Assembly: GCA_963665495.1 (NCBI GenBank)
Contig: OY762289.1
Coordinates: 4,030,001 to 4,094,000, forward strand
DNA: 64,000 bases
Source: G963665495 sp963665495
Lineage (GTDB): Bacteria > Desulfobacterota > Desulfovibrionia > Desulfovibrionales > Desulfovibrionaceae
Direction: 5' to 3'
This document shows, in pieces, positions 43,356 through 53,215 of this stretch. Every line of letters starts with the position of its first letter. Position 1 is the stretch's first letter. Position numbers and translations under genes: made by a program. The notes under the pieces are model-generated. The model saw only the letters and a program-made list of their open reading frames with translations, made no database searches and was not told the origin of the DNA.

Positions 43356-46300
43356 TAGTTATCTCCTTCTTTCCACTTGCGCAGGTTGACCATGAATGCC
43401 TTGTATTCGGGGATACCGGTGTTAGGATCACCAACGTTTGGCGTTAAAGTGTTCGCAGAATCGCCACCGTCCAGAGGACGAACCCAGCCATAGTGCCAGG
43501 GCATGCCGACCATGTGAATTTCCGTGCCGTCAATGTTGTAGGGCTGAATTCGCTCGGTCACCATGGCGATGGCCCACATGGAGCCACGGACACTCTCGAG
43601 GGTGACCTTCTCTCCATTCTTGATGCCGCGAAGTTCTGCCAGCTGCGGGCTGATTTCAACGAACATTTGCGGTTCGGCTTCCACCAACCAGGAGCACCAG
43701 CGGGTCATGGACCCCGTCTGCCAGTGTTCGGTCAAGCGGTATGTGGTGCCAACGAACGGGTAGCGCGGGTCGCACACGGCCTTTGCTTCCCCTGCCACCT
43801 GAACCGCAGTCGGGCTGTGAAGGGTTTTGGAGAAAGGATGCTTTTCGACCGGACATTCCAACGGCTCGTAGTATTCCGGCAGAGGGCCATCGGTACGGCC
43901 GGGACCAAAAAGCTGCCCGACGCCGTTCTTGCGCATGATGAACGGATGCTTGGTGCCCGGAGCCCAACCGCCGTCGGGGACGTCTCCTTCCCATTTCTTA
44001 CCGTTCCACTTGATGACGGCCCGTTCCGGATTCCAAGGGTTGCCCTGCGGGTCCACGGACGCCCGATTGTAGAGGATGCGTCGGTTGACGGGCCAGCACC
44101 AGGTCCAGTTCGGAAACAGTCCGATCTTCTCCTGTTCGGGCGTTTGGCTGGAGTTGTGGCGTTCGGCCTTGTTTTCCGTGTCACTGACCGAGTTGCAGTA
44201 GAGCCAGTTACCGGAGGTGGTGGAGCCATCATCCTGAAGGAAAGCAAAGCTGGGAACCTGTTGTCCCTTTTTGAATGACTTGTCCTTGATGACCGTGTCC
44301 TTGGTGAACCAGCCGTTGCAAAGCCGTGCGGTCTTCTGTGCGCTGAATTCCATATGGCCATGGCCATTGTCCTCGCACATGTTCTCAAAGCTCAGACGGG
44401 TGATCGGATCAGGATAGGCGCCGCCTTGCTTTTTATACAGATGAGCCAGCTCTTCCCACAGTTCGTGGAACATGTGACCGTCGGTGAGCACGCCGTCTTT
44501 GGGTTCCGGACCGGCATAGCGCCACTGCATCCAGCGACCGGAGTTGGAGACCGAGCCTTCCTTTTCGATTGCTGTAGCGCAAGGAATAAAAAAGGTTTCC
44601 GTCTTCACCTTGGACGGGTCCATCCCCGGGCCTTTCCAGAAGCTGGAGGTTTCGCAGTCAAAGACGTTGACGTTGACCATCCAGTCCAGTTCCCCAAGGG
44701 CCTTGCGCGTCTTGACGGAGTCTGGGCCGGAACAGGCCGGGTTCATGCCCCAGATCCATGCACCGGTAAATCCGCCGTTGTACATGCGGTCGATGAGCGG
44801 AATCCAGGAGTATTCGCTTGCCTTGTGGTTTTCCAGCTTGGGCAGATATTTGTAGGAATCTTTGGGATCATCATCGGAATACATGGCCTTGAGCAGGCTT
44901 GCGGAATACTTGGGATAGTTCTGCCACCAGTTTGCGCTCATGGGGTCATTGGTCACGGGCGCGAACTTCTTGTTGTACTGGTCCAGAGTGTCCAGCCCTG
45001 CAAGTGGAGTTGCTATGTATCCGGGAAGGATGTGGTAGAGAAGAGCGTAGTCGGTGGAGCCCTGCACATTGCATTCGCCGCGCAGTGCATTCACACCACC
45101 ACCAGCAATACCGATGTTGCCCAACAGGAGTTGGATCATGGCCATGGCGCGGATGTTCTGCACACCGACGGAGTGCTGAGTCCAGCCCATTGCATACATG
45201 ATCGTGCCTGCTTTATCCGCAGTACCGGTCGCAGAGTACAGGTCGTAGAGTTCGATCAGATCCTCAGGGGAGATACCCGACATCTTCGAGACGTTTTCCA
45301 GCGTATAACGCTCGTAATGTTTTTTCAGAATCTGGAATACGCAACGCGGATCCTGCAGGGATTTATCCCTCTTAGGAATTCCGTTGGCATCACACTCGAA
45401 TGCCCATTTGGACTTGTCATAAGAGCTGGTCTCCGGATCGAACCCGGAGAAGATGCCCTCCTCGAACTTGTAGTCTTTGCCAACAATGAAAGGCGCGTTG
45501 GTGTACTCGCGTATGTATTCGGGGAAGTAGCGCTTGTTCTCGATAATGTACTTAATCATACCACCGAGAACGGCGATATCGGTACCGGAACGAAGCGCAA
45601 TGAACTTATCCGCCCGAGCAGAAGTTCGCGTATAACGCGGATCGACATGGATGATCTTTCCGCCTTTGGCTTGCGCTTTCAAAGCCCATTTGAAGGAAAT
45701 GGGATGGTTTTCGGCAGCATTGCTGCCCATGATCAAAATGCAATCACTGTTCTGAAGATCATTCCAGTGATTGGTCATCGCACCGCGTCCGAACGACTCT
45801 ACCAGAGCCGCAACAGTTGCGCTGTGTCAAATACGGGCCTGATGTTCGAGATAGACGATGCCCTGGGCACGCATGAAGGCGTGCATTGCGTAACATTCTT
45901 CATTGTCCAGTGCGGCGGAACCGAGGGAGGCCACACCCATGTTGCGGTTGACTACCTGTCCCTTATCGTTCTTTTCCTGGAAGGACTTGTCGCGGGATTC
46001 CTTGGCCAACTTGGCGATGCGTTTCTTGCACCAGTCCCAGCTTTTTTCTTCCCATTCTCCGGAATAGGGGGCGCGGTACAGACATTTGCCGTCGCGCAGG
46101 TCGTTCTCGGTCATCTGGATGGAGCTTGCGCCCTTTGCGCAGAGAGATCCTTCGTTGATGGGGTGGTCGGGGTTGCCTTCCACATTGGTGGCACGTTTGG
46201 TCTTCAGGGATGTGGAGACGATCAGTCCGCATCCTACGGAACAGTAAGCGCAAACGGAGGTCGTTTCCTTATTACCGTTCAGCTTCATCCTCGCGATTTT

Positions 46301-46402
46301 CTTGATTTCCGCTTCCGCAGGTGCCATACCGAGGCCGCAAAAGGCCACGCTAAGCGCCGTTGCTGAAGACAGCTTCACAAAGTCACGACGGTTCAATTGC
46401 AT
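43355..46402 (-). CDS. fdhA: Selenocysteine-containing periplasmic formate dehydrogenase alpha subunit
   Basis: One gene of 1016 codons is read through an in-frame TGA at 45827-45829. Before it lies MQLNRRDFVKLSSATALS, a twin-arginine signal, then the [4Fe-4S] site CAYCSVGCG...GSLCAKG. The TGA falls in HQARI-U-HSATVAALVESFGR, which puts selenocysteine at residue 192 followed by His193, the same numbering remembered for Desulfovibrio vulgaris FdhA. After it come the molybdopterin motifs ILIMGSNAAENHP and VDPRYTRTSARAD and a C-terminal domain with DPRYPFVGTTYRLTEHW. The enzyme oxidises formate (or reduces CO2) with a Mo- or W-bis-pterin site in the periplasm. Treating the two open frames as separate genes would be wrong. 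A small ORF precedes it by 22 bases. Confidence 0.95.
45785..45829 (-). promoter_or_regulatory. Selenocysteine UGA codon and putative SECIS hairpin of fdhA
   Basis: The TGA at 45829-45827 (minus strand) is followed after 17 bases by a small hairpin, GGCTCT-GGT-AGAGTC, embedded in further pairing. Position agrees with bacterial SECIS elements, in which the apical loop lies about 20 bases after the UGA and is bound by SelB. The codon context TGACAC is the same as in E. coli formate dehydrogenase genes. Confidence 0.8.
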
Positions 46403-46424
46403 TCGATTCTCCTAAAGAATGTCG

Positions 46425-46655
46425 TTATCGTCCTCGAATCTCACGATTGAGCACGGTGAGCAGCCTGTAACCAGAGAGCGACACAGCAGACTGATAAAGC
46501 GGTATGTCTTCGCTATAATTGACCACAGTCCAAGTATGTACTTGAACGTGGAGCGTTTCGGCATACGCTTCACAAACTTCGAGTGACATACCGAGTCCGC
46601 CAAATGGGAAATCGGCTGTCCTGCTGGTGGATACAGATCGTTCGTGTTGTGCCAT
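46425..46655 (-). CDS. Small conserved-looking ORF preceding fdhA
   Basis: The 76-residue protein is soluble with no signal peptide or known motif (TADFPFGGLGMSLEVCEAYA, then VQVHTWTVVNYSEDIPLYQ). A near-perfect GGAGGTG ribosome site stands five bases before its ATG, and its stop is 22 bases before fdhA, so it is very likely translated and part of the formate dehydrogenase operon. Possible roles are an assembly or regulatory peptide; no function can be assigned. Confidence 0.65.
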   Translation of the reverse strand: MAQHERSVSTSRTADFPFGGLGMSLEVCEAYAETLHVQVHTWTVVNYSEDIPLYQSAVSLSGYRLLTVLNREIRGR

Positions 46656-46674
46656 AATGCACCTCCATGGCCTT

Positions 46675-46703
46675 AGCTTTTGTGCTTTTTATCACAAAAG
46701 GCT
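46675..46703 (-). promoter_or_regulatory. Inverted repeat in the leader of the formate dehydrogenase operon
   Basis: On the minus strand arms AGCCTTTTGTG and CACAAAAGCT enclose a short A-rich loop, 20 bases upstream of the small ORF. A second strong ribosome site (GAGGAGG, 46712-46702) precedes a GTG inside this repeat and could drive a short leader peptide overlapping the small ORF in another frame. Confidence 0.45.
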
Positions 46704-46829
46704 TCCTCCTCTATGAAATAACTAGACAAAAGACAATGAGCACTTTCTTAATCTAGCTTTTACACCAGCTGAACATGGTTCTTCACGAAAAAGGGGATGA
46801 AAAGTGGCTCTCAATCAAAGACAGTGGAA

Positions 46830-46957
46830 TCACAGGGAACTTTCTCCGTAAAATGAAACGGTACCAAAGGCGGGCGTACGGCTTCAGAAATTTCGAAAAC
46901 TACCGGCTGCGGGTCAAGATGTTATGCGGGATATCGGGTGATACAATGGGCGGGTAA
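46830..46957 (+). pseudogene. ISL3-family transposase C-terminal remnant
   Basis: The frame reads FLRKMKRYQRRAYGFRNFEN, then YRLRVKMLCGISGDTMGG and a stop. It is the same C-terminal ISL3 motif as at 24770-24907 and contains no catalytic region. Confidence 0.6.
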
Positions 46958-47703
46958 TGATCTGCTTACGGAGAGGCACCCCTGTTGTTGGTGTAGGCCT
47001 TCTTTCTGGTACCGCTAGCCGTAGAATTGATCTTCGGTCAACACCAATTCGATGAACATCAAGGGATTCAGGTTCGAATCAGTGAGTCGGATGAGACTTG
47101 GGGGATCCAGGTTCATCCATTGCGTTGCGCTCAGGATGAAGGGAAATGGCATTTGGAGTCTGCTCCTCAGAGAAAGCTCGCTGGCCCCATACGAAATTCA
47201 CGTCGTTCACTCACCCCGCACCGTTTCAACAACTATGCGCCATTACTCATTGGTTCGATATTTCGAGTATCCTTGTAAAACAGAAACACTCCCATCCGCA
47301 CCTCCATCAGCTTGGTACGTCCGGACAGAACAAATACATTATTTCATTATTCCAGAATGTTAACGAATTTCACTCTACATTGCCACCTCCACTGACATCG
47401 AAATTTCGTTGCGTAACTCCTGCATATTATGCCTACCGAAGAAAAAGAGTTTTTTACATTGGGGCTTTATTCTATTTGCGAACATGGTATAAATGATACC
47501 ATAAATACACCCTATTTCTTTGAACCCGCATAAAAGGTGCTGGCAGCCCTGCCGGAATCCCTGTTCACCCATGGAACCGACTGGAAAAACGTACGCAAGA
47601 ATATCGCCAGCGCAAGGTCTGAGTGAAGAGAGCTAAACAAGCACCTTGAGCGGAGGCATGGTTGCACCACAGGCATGCCCGAAAAAAACGAGAGGAACAT
47701 ATC
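46958..47703. other. Decayed intergenic region
   Basis: About 750 bases with only short overlapping frames and no recognised product. It probably contains further insertion-sequence debris next to the transposase remnant. The last 100 bases must hold the promoter of the molybdopterin oxidoreductase gene. Confidence 0.45.
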
Positions 47704-49899
47704 ATGGAAACACGAAGAAGTTACTGCGGGTTATGCCATCCTCGTTGCGGCATGTTGCTGCATATTGACAACGGCAAGGTCGTGAAGATTACAGGCGACC
47801 CTGATCATCCGATTACGCGGGGCGCACTCTGTGAGCGTGGCAGATTGATGCTGGACCACATCTATCATCCAGACCGGCTGAATCATCCCCTTAAACGCGT
47901 CGGGAAAAGAGGCGAAGGCAAATGGGAGCGGATAAGCTGGGATCAGGCTCTGGATGAAGTGGCCGAAAAGCTTGCGAGGTTGCGGGATGCATTCGGCGCC
48001 GAGACGCTGACGTTTACCCACGGTACAAAACGCACCTACCACTGGGACTGTCGTCGCTTCTTCAACCTTTTCGGTTCTCCAAACACATGCGGAGTGAACA
48101 CCATCTGCATGTGCCCGAGTTACGCCACCGAGTACGCCACCTATGGAGGCATGGTCATGGGTAGCGATATCATGGGCTCTCAATGTGTCGTTCTGTGGGG
48201 ATGCAACGCTTCCAAATCAAACCCCATGGGCACAGCCCCCATGATCGCCAGAGCGCGAAAAAACGGCGCCAAACTCATCGTTATTGATCCGCGCAGGACA
48301 AAAGAGGCCGAACAGTCCGACCTGTGGCTGCAAATCCGTCCGGGAACAGACCTCGCGCTGATGTTGGGATGGATTCGGTACATAATCGCAAACAATCTTT
48401 ATGACAAAGATTTTGTCGCCAACCACACCCTCGGCTTTGACGAACTTAAGGAAGCCGTCGAATCCTACACGCCTGAAAAGGTCGAGGAGATCACTTCCAT
48501 ACCGGCTGCCCTTATGGTTGAAGCCGTCACTATGTATGCGTCAGCCGCGTCAGCCGTGATTCCATTCGGTCTCGGCCTGGACAAACAGGGAGTCAACTCC
48601 ACCCAGTGTGCGCGTGGTCGTGCCATTTTGCGGGCCATCACCGGCAACCTCGAAGTTCCAGGCGGCGATATCTTCAGCCAGGCGGCCAACATCGGCAAGG
48701 TTCATGACTGGGAATATCTTGAGCTCAACGACATGATTCCCGAAAGTCAGAAGGCCAAGCAGCTCGGCGCCGACGAGTATCCGTTCTTTGGATTTCCCGG
48801 CTGGGAGCGGAACTATGCCGCAAACAAGAAGCTTCCCAGGGGATATGCCATGCCCCCGGAGGCGTGGCATTCTAACCTGGCCCACGCCAGAGAGGTCATG
48901 AAGGCTATCATCACCGGAAAACCGTACCCAGTGAAGGCGGCTATCACTTTGGCTAGCAATCCGCTTCTCGCTCTGCCAAACACAGAACAGGTCTTCAAAG
49001 CGCTTCAAGCTCTCGATTTGTACGTGGTTATGGAATATTATATGACTCCGTCCGCCGCCATGGCCGATTATGTCTTCCCCGCGTCCACCACGGTGGAGCA
49101 GCCGGAGATATGGTTGACCAGTGGATTCTGCGTCGCTTGTCCGCAGGGAATTGCCCCCATAGAGGAGCGCAAGGACAGCTACTACTTTTACAGGCAGTTG
49201 GGACTGCGGCTCGGACAGGAAGAGTATTGGCCGTGGGAAACCGTGCAGGATGTTTATGATCATTGTCTGGAACCTGCCGGTTTGACATTCCAACAACTTG
49301 CTGAGCAGAACGGACTTTTCGGTGAAATGGAGTTCCGCCGATACGAAAAGTATGGATTTGGCACCCCTTCGGGAAAGGTGGAACTCAAGTCATCCATCTT
49401 CGAAGAGCTGGGCGCTGACCCGCTCCCCGTCTATCACGAACCCGTGTGGAGCCCTAAGAGCGACTCACCGGAGATAACCGAGCAGTATCCACTCATTCTT
49501 ATTACTGGAAGCCGCTACATGCCGATGTATCATTCCGAACAGCGGCAGATCGAAAAGGCGCGCAAAAAGGTTCCCGATCCCCTGCTTTCGATCCATCCAG
49601 AGACGGCTGCAGAACTGGGACTTGCCGACGGAGATTGGGCAGTGATTTCGACTCCGCTGGGAGCGATCCGCCAGCGTGTTCGCATCACGGATGCCATGCA
49701 CAGAAAGATGGTGGACGCACAGCACTCCTGGTGGTTCCCTGAAAAGCAAGAAAAGTTGCCCGAACTGTTTGGCGTATTTGAATCGAACGCGAACATGCTC
49801 TGCCCGGACGACTCGGAATTCTGCAGCCCGGAAATCGGCAGCTGGCCCCACTCTGCGCTCATGTGCCGAGTTGAAAAAGAGGTTGAAACCACACAATAG
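47704..49899 (+). CDS. Cytoplasmic molybdopterin oxidoreductase (DMSO reductase family, Cys-ligand type)
   Basis: The 731-residue protein has an N-terminal [4Fe-4S] site (Cys8, Cys11, Cys15, Cys43 in YCGLCHPRCG...GALCERG) and the family motifs ERISWDQALDEVAEKL, VIDPRRTKEAEQSDLWLQIR, NPLLALPNTEQVF and LILITGSRYMPMYHSEQR. Cys137 in NTICMCPSYATEY aligns with the metal-ligating Cys of acetylene hydratase, but the Asp beside that enzyme's cluster is His12 here, so hydration of acetylene is not expected. There is no Tat signal and no partner subunit gene, so it probably works alone in the cytoplasm. The start at 47704 has GAGAGGAAC. The substrate is unknown. Confidence 0.85.
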   Translation: METRRSYCGLCHPRCGMLLHIDNGKVVKITGDPDHPITRGALCERGRLMLDHIYHPDRLNHPLKRVGKRGEGKWERISWDQALDEVAEKLARLRDAFGAETLTFTHGTKRTYHWDCRRFFNLFGSPNTCGVNTICMCPSYATEYATYGGMVMGSDIMGSQCVVLWGCNASKSNPMGTAPMIARARKNGAKLIVIDPRRTKEAEQSDLWLQIRPGTDLALMLGWIRYIIANNLYDKDFVANHTLGFDELKEAVESYTPEKVEEITSIPAALMVEAVTMYASAASAVIPFGLGLDKQGVNSTQCARGRAILRAITGNLEVPGGDIFSQAANIGKVHDWEYLELNDMIPESQKAKQLGADEYPFFGFPGWERNYAANKKLPRGYAMPPEAWHSNLAHAREVMKAIITGKPYPVKAAITLASNPLLALPNTEQVFKALQALDLYVVMEYYMTPSAAMADYVFPASTTVEQPEIWLTSGFCVACPQGIAPIEERKDSYYFYRQLGLRLGQEEYWPWETVQDVYDHCLEPAGLTFQQLAEQNGLFGEMEFRRYEKYGFGTPSGKVELKSSIFEELGADPLPVYHEPVWSPKSDSPEITEQYPLILITGSRYMPMYHSEQRQIEKARKKVPDPLLSIHPETAAELGLADGDWAVISTPLGAIRQRVRITDAMHRKMVDAQHSWWFPEKQEKLPELFGVFESNANMLCPDDSEFCSPEIGSWPHSALMCRVEKEVETTQ

Positions 49900-50011
49900 C
49901 TCTTGCTAATCCGGCTCTCCCTCAAAGAAAGTGGCCCGGTACAAGTGCCCCTGTTGTCGGAGCAGCCCCAAAAACTGATGCCGCATACCGTAGAAACCAT
50001 AGATACAGAAA

Positions 50012-50052
50012 AAGGGTTTATGATTTGCCATCATAAACCCTTGAAATTTTTA
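50012..50052 (+). terminator. Terminator of the molybdopterin oxidoreductase gene
   Basis: Perfect 13-base arms (AAGGGTTTATGAT and complement) with a five-base loop are followed by GAAATTTTTAT, about 110 bases past the stop codon. Confidence 0.85.
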
Positions 50053-50177
50053 TAGAACCAAGAAGGACGGAACTCCTGACCTCACGGGACGTGTCCGTCA
50101 TCTTTGAGGAACTTCAATCATCAGACACAAGATCGCCTCAACGTGCTCCTGGAGCATTGTCAGTTTACAATGAAGAT

Positions 50178-50275
50178 GCCTCCGGCGGCTTAAGAACCTT
50201 TAGGAAACGGTTCTTAAGAATCTCCAAAACGTTTTTGCTGAAAATACTGTATCATATTACAATATGTTAAAGTTA
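50178..50275 (+). repeat. Dispersed intergenic repeat, copy 2
   Basis: The element begins GCCTCCGGCGGCTTAAGAAC, contains the stem CTTAAGAACC/GGTTCTTAAG, then AATCTCCAAAACGTTTTTGCTG and an AT-rich tail. It matches the copy at 5050 over about 100 bases, in the same orientation. It lies between the convergent oxidoreductase and purT genes. Confidence 0.65.
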
Positions 50276-50283
50276 CTGTGCAA

Positions 50284-51465
50284 CTAATAGGAGACAGTTA
50301 CAGCAGAAGAAACTCTTTTTGCTTTCTCTACGGCACCCGCAACGTCGTCAGCAAGAGCCAAAGCAACGCCAAGACGTCGGACTCCAGCGCATGAGCCTTT
50401 TCCGAAGATTAAAACCTTCGTATCTGCCTCACGAAGCGCGACATCAACACCCCCAAAGGCGGGCTTGTCTGATGTGCCGTCAGATAAGATCACACTCGAA
50501 GCGGCGGGTCCATATTGACGAATACCCGGAATCGGCAAGCCCAAAACAGCTCTTACATGCAGGGCAAATTCACTTAAATCCTGAGAGATGACCGTCACTA
50601 ATCCGGTATCATGAGGGCGAGGGGAAACTTCACTAAAGATTACAGCATCACCTTTAACAAAAAGTTCAACTCCAAAAAGACCACGCCCGCCTAAAGCGTC
50701 CGTGATCTTGCGCGCGTATTCCTGAGCTTTCGCAAGGGTTGCCTCACTCATGGGTTGCGGCTGCCAGGACTCACGGTAATCCCCATTTTCTTGGCGGTGC
50801 CCAATGGGCTGACAAAACGTAGTTCCATCAACGTGACGGATTGTTAAAAGGGTAATCTCATAGTCAAAAGGAACAAATTTTTCGATAATGACACGCCCTT
50901 TGCCTGTGCGACCGCCGGATTGAGAATAATCCCAAGCTTTTTGGATATCAGCCTCACTTTTCACAGTGGACTGCCCCTTTCCCGAGGAACTCATGACAGG
51001 CTTGACCACACAGGGGATACCGATTTCAGCCACTGCAGCCTGGTATTCTTCCTCCGTATCGGCGAAGCGGTAAGGCGATGTGGGCAGGCCAACCTCCTCT
51101 GCAGCAAGACGCCGAATGCCTTCACGATTCATTGTCAGCTTGGTCGCATTGGCAGTAGGGATAACATTGAATCCCTCTTTTTCAAGCTCGACCAAAGTAG
51201 AAGTTGCAATAGCCTCTATCTCGGGCACAATATAGTCCGGTTTCTCTTCTGTAATAACCCGACGCAGCGCATCACCATCCAACATGGACATGGTATAAGA
51301 GCGGTGCGCAACCTGCATGGCAGGGGCATCGTCATAGCGATCTACCACAATAACCTCAATGCCAAGACGCTGCGCTTCAATCACAACTTCCTTACCAAGT
51401 TCGCCACCACCAAGAAGCATCATTTTCTTTGCCGATGCAGTTTTGGCTGTTCCCAATTGTATCAT
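50284..51465 (-). CDS. purT: Formate-dependent phosphoribosylglycinamide formyltransferase
   Basis: The 393-residue protein is PurT, an ATP-grasp enzyme that makes formyl-GAR from GAR, formate and ATP in purine synthesis. Diagnostic stretches are KKMMLLGGGELGKEVVIEAQ, VDRYDDAPAMQVAHRS, KPVMSSSGKGQSTV, EVSPRPHDTGLVTVISQDLS and LGVALALADDV. Length is normal for the family. The ATG at 51465 is chosen for the AAGGGATCTGCT ribosome site. It depends on formate, the substrate of the nearby dehydrogenase, though that enzyme is periplasmic. Confidence 0.96.
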   Translation of the reverse strand: MIQLGTAKTASAKKMMLLGGGELGKEVVIEAQRLGIEVIVVDRYDDAPAMQVAHRSYTMSMLDGDALRRVITEEKPDYIVPEIEAIATSTLVELEKEGFNVIPTANATKLTMNREGIRRLAAEEVGLPTSPYRFADTEEEYQAAVAEIGIPCVVKPVMSSSGKGQSTVKSEADIQKAWDYSQSGGRTGKGRVIIEKFVPFDYEITLLTIRHVDGTTFCQPIGHRQENGDYRESWQPQPMSEATLAKAQEYARKITDALGGRGLFGVELFVKGDAVIFSEVSPRPHDTGLVTVISQDLSEFALHVRAVLGLPIPGIRQYGPAASSVILSDGTSDKPAFGGVDVALREADTKVLIFGKGSCAGVRRLGVALALADDVAGAVEKAKRVSSAVTVSY

Positions 51466-52084
51466 AGCAGATCCCTTTGAATGAATTAAAACCACGCGTT
51501 ACACAGGAAATCTCTATGCCAAATTTTCACCAAAATTGAAAGGATTACTCTTTTGGGTTTCTGGGGGAGTATGGAGAAGTGACCTACACAGTAAAAATTG
51601 ACTGTCAGATCGAGTTTGAACCGCTACAGATAAAATCAGCGGTTCCTTTCTGGGCAGTGCCAATTTTCCCTTGAAAAAATACGACCAGCTTTGGTGTGTA
51701 AAAAATTTCATCGCAGGACGTCGGAAATTGAGAGCGCCAGGCATTTTTTGCTCCCCGGACTTTCTCAAGAATCACGGACAGACAACGCTTTTCTGCCTGC
51801 TGATCATAGTCATACCAGCAGGGGCAATTCCAGGAACGATGTAAGGGCGCTCCCGGACAGACTCGAATAAGGAAAGATGGCAGGATTACATCAAATTCGT
51901 AGAACAAGGAGCCGCGCATACGGGTTCGGCATCCTCGGCTAACGGAGACCAAAGATCCGGCTGCGCTATCCCTTAAGTTCTGTAGGATCGATGTCCAAAT
52001 TCAGAACCGTTGAGACGAGTAAGTAGCACACAGCTTTTGGTACGGATCATGTCACTCGAACTCACCAGAACAAGGAGCCCTGAT
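51466..52084. other. Intergenic region, no gene recognised
   Basis: About 620 bases with short frames only. Nothing resembles a purine riboswitch in front of purT. Some of it may be insertion-sequence debris; no fragment could be assigned. Confidence 0.45.
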
Positions 52085-52441
52085 ATGAAAGCAACGCACC
52101 TGTACGCGATATTGCTGACCGCCGTAATATTCCCTATTTGTATCGCAGCATCACCTGCCGCCGCGACTGAAGCGGCAAAAGCATGTATAGATAACGCTTG
52201 TGCACCGCTACGCAATACCCTATATGAGTGTACCACTGGAGATACGTCCTGTTTTAACAATATCGCAACGACGGTTAAACAATCTTTGGATAAGTGCCCG
52301 GATAGAGAAGAGACGCTGATGGGGACATGTAATATAATTTATTATCCCCGGATATGGCGTTGCAAAAATACTAATGACAAAAATTTGTGCAAGAAACTGA
52401 TCTATGAAGTTTACGACTATTGTAAAGACTTGTACCGTTAG
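52085..52441 (+). CDS. Small exported Cys-rich protein
   Basis: The 118-residue precursor has a signal peptide (MKATHLYAILLTAVIFPICI, cleavage near AAA at residues 24-26). The mature part of about 92 residues contains nine Cys (for example KACIDNACAPL, YECTTGDTSCF, WRCKNTNDKNLCKK), so several disulfides are likely. AAGGAG precedes the ATG. No family was recognised. It is next to a broken integrase and may be cargo of the mobile element. Confidence 0.65.
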   Translation: MKATHLYAILLTAVIFPICIAASPAAATEAAKACIDNACAPLRNTLYECTTGDTSCFNNIATTVKQSLDKCPDREETLMGTCNIIYYPRIWRCKNTNDKNLCKKLIYEVYDYCKDLYR

Positions 52442-52559
52442 AGACCTGTAGCGAACTTTCTTCGTACCCCGCAGCATTTCGGCCAGCAGTTTGAGTTCAT
52501 CTGCGAATGCCGGAGGGGGTGCTCCTGTCTTCGGTGTAGCCCCAGGAAAAGCCGCGTCA

Positions 52560-53086
52560 ATCAACGCTTAGAATCGGACAGCTGCAAAAAATCATGGAGC
52601 ATGCCGCACCCCACGTCAAATGGGCCATCGAAATCGCTTTCAACCTGGGTGTTCGCACCGGCCCTTCCGAGTTGCTGTCTCTTCAGTGGAAATACATCGA
52701 CTGGGAGAACGGCACAATTCGCGTCTTTGGCAGCAAGACTAATCGTTGGCGCACAATCCCGTTAAATCCGGAATTCATGGACCGCCTGGAAGAGATGTTC
52801 GGACTCGCCAAGACGGAATTCTTGGTGGAGTACCATGGCAAGCCAATTAAAAGCCTGCACAACGGCTTTCGCCATGCATGTGAACGGGCTGGGATAGGGA
52901 AGGATATCATCTCATATGATATCAGACACTTATTTTGCTCAACACTTTTTTCCAAAAGCGGCGCTTGCGTCCGTGTCACACCTGATGGGACACTCGTCGA
53001 TAAAAATGACCGCCGACCAATATTACCACGTCATGGAAGGTGAAAAAATTCGGACAGTTGGACTACTTCCTCCTCTGAATGGCTGA
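52560..53086 (+). pseudogene. Truncated, frameshifted tyrosine integrase
   Basis: The catalytic half of a tyrosine recombinase is present: LGVRTGPSELLSLQWKYIDW (Arg), FGSKTNRWRTIPLN (Lys) and YDIRHLFCSTLF (His/Arg region). A one-base frameshift near 52962 then moves the sequence to another frame, where ALASVSHLMGHSSIKMTADQ and YYHVMEGEKIRTV supply the last His and the nucleophile Tyr before a stop at 53086. The DNA-binding N-terminus is missing. It is a dead integrase from an older insertion than the intact one at 55544. Confidence 0.85.
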
Positions 53087-53215
53087 GTTGGTGTATTCTG
53101 TGACGGCGGAGTTGGAGGGATGGACCTTTGGTGGGTTCTGCCTTTTGCTTTTTTATCCCCGAAAAATACTACTTCCAGCCACTAAAAAATCGAAAAAATA
53201 CTTTTTCCCAATATA

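Noticed and set aside
44354..46366. Plus-strand frame of 670 codons opposite fdhA
   Set aside because: Shadow frame on the opposite strand of a clearly identified selenoprotein gene; no ribosome site, domain or sensible composition.
42606..46402. Interpretation of fdhA as two genes or as a nonsense pseudogene
   Set aside because: The UGA sits exactly at the selenocysteine position of formate dehydrogenases and homology continues without a gap on both sides.
46958..52560. Short similar strings near 46985, 49940 and 52510 (CCCCTGTTGT...GTAG/GCAGCCCC)
   Set aside because: They look alike over about 25 bases but no common frame or paired ends could be defined; probably insertion-sequence debris.
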